Shown: positions 61,614-64,000 of the stretch, one piece after another
Numbering within the stretch: the first letter of the stretch is position 1
How the letters are laid out: the number at the start of each line of letters is the position of its first letter
Source of the DNA: Candidatus Omnitrophota bacterium
GTDB lineage: Bacteria; Omnitrophota; Gorgyraeia; 2-01-FULL-45-10
DNA length: 64,000 nt
Direction of reading: 5' to 3'
Assembly: GCA_041650805.1 (NCBI GenBank)
Contig: JBAZKM010000008.1
Span: 46,532-110,531, forward strand
Made by a program: the position numbers and the translations under genes
Notes under the pieces: generated by a model
What the model saw: the letters and a program-made list of their open reading frames with translations, nothing else
Told to the model about the DNA's origin: nothing
Database searches by the model: none

Positions 61614-62556
61614 TCTTCTTCAGATCCTCAACCCACCCTTCTATCTTTCCCTTTATCTTTTCCCTGAATATCGCCTGTTCTATCTCCCTCTTCACTTCGG
61701 AAAGCTCTCTTATCCTGCCCTTCCGCTTCTCCTCGACCTTGAATATGTGATATCCGAGGCTCGTTTCGATCACGCCCGACACTTCCCCTTCCTTCATGCT
61801 GAATACGACCGACTCTATCTCGGGCAGGAGGTCGCCCTTCTTGACATACCCCATCAGGCCGCCCTCTTCGGCGTAGGGCCCCTGCGAATACCCCTTGGCG
61901 AGCGCATCGAAGTCGCCCCCGTCTTTGATGCGTTTAAGGATCTCGTTCGCCAGGCTTAAGGCCTTACCGGCGCCGTCGGGACCTTCTTCCGGCCTTATAA
62001 GTATATTCCTGACCTTGAGGTCCTCGCCCTGCTCGTATTCGTTTATATGCGCTTTGTAATAATCGGATATCTCGCCCGGGGTCACGTTCACTTTCGACCC
62101 GACCTTCTGGTCGATCAGCCGTCTCATCATGAGCTGTTCCCTGTAACGCTTCCTCAGGTCTTTGGCCGCAATGCCCTGCTCCAGGAGGGCGCGCTCGAAC
62201 GCTTCGTTGGAATCAAATTGTTTTTTGGCCTCATCCAGCCTTTCATCCACCTCTTTTTCGTCCACCGTCACATTAAGGCGCTTCGCTTCGCTCAGGATAA
62301 GACGGTCTTCTATAAGCTGGTTGAGGACCTTCTGCCTGGCCTCATCCAGCTTCTGTATGAGATCGTCGCCGTAATAGACCGTACGGTACTGCTCATATAT
62401 GGGTTCAAGTATACGGTCGATCTCGCGCCGCGTTATGAGCTCGCTGTTGACCACCACCTCTATCTTGTCCAGCACCTCGGCGAAGGCGGGCATCGCCTGG
62501 ACCGCCGCCGCGAAACAGATGAATGCTGTCGTCAATATTTTTTTCATGGTCTTCAT
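61591..62556 (-). CDS. SurA/PpiC-type periplasmic peptidyl-prolyl isomerase
   Basis: 321 residues with a signal peptide (KKILTTAFICFAAAVQAMPAFA). An N-terminal SurA-type chaperone region (DKIEVVVNSELITRREIDRIL, LNQLIEDRLILSEAKRL) is followed by one parvulin domain (about 170-285; VRNILIRPEEGPDGAG, FDALAKGYSQGPYAEEGGLMGYV, SLGYHIFKVEEK). It helps fold outer membrane or exported proteins. It overlaps both its neighbours by a few bases. Confidence 0.92.
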   Translation of the reverse strand: MKTMKKILTTAFICFAAAVQAMPAFAEVLDKIEVVVNSELITRREIDRILEPIYEQYRTVYYGDDLIQKLDEARQKVLNQLIEDRLILSEAKRLNVTVDEKEVDERLDEAKKQFDSNEAFERALLEQGIAAKDLRKRYREQLMMRRLIDQKVGSKVNVTPGEISDYYKAHINEYEQGEDLKVRNILIRPEEGPDGAGKALSLANEILKRIKDGGDFDALAKGYSQGPYAEEGGLMGYVKKGDLLPEIESVVFSMKEGEVSGVIETSLGYHIFKVEEKRKGRIRELSEVKREIEQAIFREKIKGKIEGWVEDLKKNAYIDFK

Positions 62557-63434
62557 TGCGCTGCGGGCTTATCCGCATCTCCCCCGTCCGGCCCTACCGC
62601 GTCTTCGTCAACGCGGACGTTGTACCTCTCCTTCAGCCCGGCCATAAAGAGATCGAACTGATCGGCGCGCTTACGCTTCCTGAGCTCTTCTTCTATGGCC
62701 CGCCTGACCCTGTCCAACGTCTCCACGCCCGGCTCTTTCCGGTCGGTCAATTTTATTATATGGTATCCGAACTGGGTACGGACTATATCGCTCGTCTCGC
62801 CCACTTTCAGTTTAAGGCAGGCGTTCTCGAACTCCGGGACGAGCTGTCCCATCCTGAAATATCCCACATCCCCTCCGCGGCTGGCGGTGGCGTCCGTTGA
62901 GCGCGCCCTGGCGAGCTCTTCAAAGCTGGCCCCGCCGGCAAGTTCCGCCTGGACCGCCCTCGCCTCTTCTTCGGTAGCTACAAGTATGTGGGACGCCCTC
63001 CACAGTTCCGGCGTCTTAAAATCATCTTTGTGGTCTTCGTAAAACTGCGTCACTTCCCCGTCGCTTATCTGTATCTTGTCATCGACTTCGTTCTTGAGCA
63101 GTTTGGTGATCAATATCTTCTTCTTCGCCTCTTCCAGTATATCCTTCACTTCCCGGTCCCTGTCGATGCCCTTCCTGACCGCCTCCTCATAGAATATCGT
63201 CTCCATGACGTACTCGTCCAGGAACCGCTTTTTATTCTTGTCCGCGATGTCCCTGTAATAGGCTGGAAGCCGGGCTATCCGGCGCTCGAAGTCCTTCGTG
63301 GTTATGGCCTTATTGCTGACGTTCGCAAGCACCTTATCGCCGGTGCCCTTCTTCCCGCAACCCGCCGATATCAGGCCGATGGCAAGGGCCATGGATATGC
63401 CGATGCTTATAGTAACAGGTGATAATCTTCTCAT
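62553..63434 (-). CDS. Parvulin-type peptidyl-prolyl isomerase, probable lipoprotein
   Basis: 293 residues. A lipobox-like LISAGC at about residues 21-26 ends the signal peptide, so it should be membrane-attached in the periplasm (PrsA-like). The parvulin domain (about 140-245) has RASHILVATEEEARAVQAEL, FEELARARSTDATASRGGDVG and FGYHIIKLTDRK. It starts the ppiC-surA-pdxA-rsmA operon. The ATG is only about 9 bases after a plausible -10 box and has no ribosome binding site, so the message may be leaderless. Confidence 0.9.
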   Translation of the reverse strand: MRRLSPVTISIGISMALAIGLISAGCGKKGTGDKVLANVSNKAITTKDFERRIARLPAYYRDIADKNKKRFLDEYVMETIFYEEAVRKGIDRDREVKDILEEAKKKILITKLLKNEVDDKIQISDGEVTQFYEDHKDDFKTPELWRASHILVATEEEARAVQAELAGGASFEELARARSTDATASRGGDVGYFRMGQLVPEFENACLKLKVGETSDIVRTQFGYHIIKLTDRKEPGVETLDRVRRAIEEELRKRKRADQFDLFMAGLKERYNVRVDEDAVGPDGGDADKPAAQ

Positions 63435-63443
63435 AATAGCAAT

Positions 63444-63472
63444 ATGATAGCATAAATACGCGCCGTCTTCAA
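63444..63472 (-). promoter_or_regulatory. Possible promoter of the ppiC-surA-pdxA-rsmA operon
   Basis: On the - strand TTGAAG is followed after 17 bases by TATCAT. The -10 box ends 9 bases before the ATG at 63434, implying a leader of only a few bases. Confidence 0.55.
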
Positions 63473-63555
63473 GGCCGTTTTTTTTGCTGGCTAAGCCAGT
63501 AGAATCCTACGATTTACCGAGCACAGAAAATTTGAGGGTCCCATCCTAGGTCGCC

Positions 63556-63798
63556 CTAAAATTTTTCGTCTTCTATCCGGTCCCCTCTCCGGTGGGGTAT
63601 CTCCCATGGGCAAATTTTTACGGGTCCTGCCGCTCCCTCGCCTTTTGTTCTATAGGGGCTGTGACCGATGAGGCGTAGTGCGATCCGATCGTGGTATAGC
63701 ACATCGCCGTAGCGCCCCTGTGCGACAAAAGGCTCGGTCGCGTCACCCGTAAAAATTTTATCATTCGCTGCCGCACGAAGGGTACTGTGAACGGCCAT
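63556..63798 (-). CDS. Doubtful 80-residue reading frame
   Basis: An open frame starting MAVHSTLRAAANDKIF. It resembles no family I know, but its composition is not random-looking (FVAQGRYGDVLYHDRIALRL). It lies almost entirely within a nested inverted repeat, which constrains its codons, and it has no clear ribosome binding site. Probably not a gene; perhaps a fossil or part of a repeat element. Confidence 0.2.
   Translation of the reverse strand: MAVHSTLRAAANDKIFTGDATEPFVAQGRYGDVLYHDRIALRLIGHSPYRTKGEGAAGPVKICPWEIPHRRGDRIEDEKF
63612..63758. repeat. 147-base nested inverted repeat
   Basis: Arms pair from outside in: AAATTTTTACGGGT with its complement (14 bp), GCCTTTTGT (9 bp), AGGGGC (6 bp), then two 4-bp pairs, with internal loops between. 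It could be the ends and body of a small non-autonomous mobile element or a structured RNA. The region 63435-64000 holds no other convincing gene. Confidence 0.6.
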
Positions 63799-63846
63799 TA
63801 GAATTTTTTCGGCAATACCTGCTATCCCTTATCGGTGCACAAGGTT

Positions 63847-63935
63847 CGCCTTCGTGTGAGTTGCTAATCAGGATAGATAACCTTCGGCGAAATCCGCCGA
63901 AGCACCCGGCCTATTTAGCATTGAATGCGAAGGCG
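63847..63935. repeat. Second nested inverted repeat
   Basis: An inner hairpin CTTCGGCG / CGCCGAAG (8 bp, 5-base loop, 63882-63902) lies inside an outer pair CGCCTTCG / CGAAGGCG (63847-63854 and 63928-63935). It may belong to the same element or RNA as the 147-base structure to its left. Confidence 0.5.
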
Positions 63936-64000
63936 GAATTTACGTCGAGCGAATGCAGGAACTGACCGAGGCAAGAGATGAAAGGATATATGCACCCGTA

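Noticed and set aside
63612..63758. 6S RNA as the identity of the nested inverted repeat
   Set aside because: The size and nested stems are suggestive, but I could not identify the conserved central bubble with any confidence.
63953..64000. A + strand frame open to the window edge (starts MQELTEARDERIY)
   Set aside because: Only 16 codons are visible and no ribosome binding site or family match supports it.
1..64000. CRISPR arrays, tRNA or rRNA genes, transposases and prophage genes
   Set aside because: Looked for in the intergenic gaps and among proteins; none seen. The 7-base arrays are too short and spacer-free to be CRISPR.

Overview
The window looks like a piece of a Gram-negative, probably anaerobic or microaerophilic bacterial genome, most likely of the Omnitrophota (candidate phylum OP3) or a close relative. 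This is inference. The support is a signal-peptide-bearing multienzyme protein of about 3,500 residues (very large proteins are known from that phylum), an outer-membrane efflux system, acetate fermentation genes (pta-ackA), a desulforedoxin-rubrerythrin oxygen-defence pair, and bacterial housekeeping genes in tightly packed, overlapping operons. No rRNA, tRNA, CRISPR array, transposase or prophage gene was seen. Only dus, rpmB and a cupin regulator are on the + strand; everything else is on the - strand.

Layout, left to right. 1-3.4 kb: an EF-G-like GTPase, yebC and ruvC (cut by the window edge). 3.4-14 kb: the giant protein, with a signal peptide, propeller-like and winged-helix parts, and PfkB kinase, PHP, eukaryotic-type hexokinase and HAD domains. 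14-15.2 kb: dus, apparently on a leaderless mRNA. 15.2-25.8 kb: a long operon recG-rsmD-coaD-pta-ackA-rpmF-plsX-fabH-fabD-TPR peptidase-desulforedoxin-rubrerythrin. 25.9-27.1 kb: rpmB, an XRE-cupin regulator and a small unknown gene. 27.3-32.2 kb: marR-tolC-RND efflux operon with a clear promoter and operator. 32.2-41.6 kb: a membrane spermidine-synthase-like protein, an FkbM methyltransferase, an SGNH hydrolase, then a signalling set (HD-GYP, two receivers, a 7TM-type histidine kinase).

41.6-48 kb holds the most unusual content: an FAD desaturase-like oxidoreductase, a complete ketosynthase, an acyl carrier protein, a ketoreductase, a homologue of cyanobacterial acyl-ACP reductase, and a ketosynthase-like protein lacking all three catalytic residues (a chain-length-factor-type partner). 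Upstream is a small helix-turn-helix gene whose leader RNA can form an H-type pseudoknot, and a strong terminator separates that gene from the biosynthetic genes. Together this looks like an uncharacterised type II polyketide/fatty-acid-like pathway with reductive release to an aldehyde or alcohol.

48-53.3 kb: HAMP and PDZ proteins, larC, larB, a membrane-tethered helix-turn-helix protein, a bactofilin fused to the same kind of helix-turn-helix, and MgtC. 53.3-63.4 kb: tsaD, a YibQ-type deacetylase, a CtpA protease, gatBAC, rsmA, pdxA and two SurA/PpiC chaperone-isomerases. 63.4-64 kb: no convincing gene, but nested inverted repeats.

Across the window there are short tandem arrays with a 7-base unit, of several unrelated unit sequences. 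Some are intergenic; others are in frame inside ackA, recG, tsaD, pdxA and the signal peptide of the PDZ protein.
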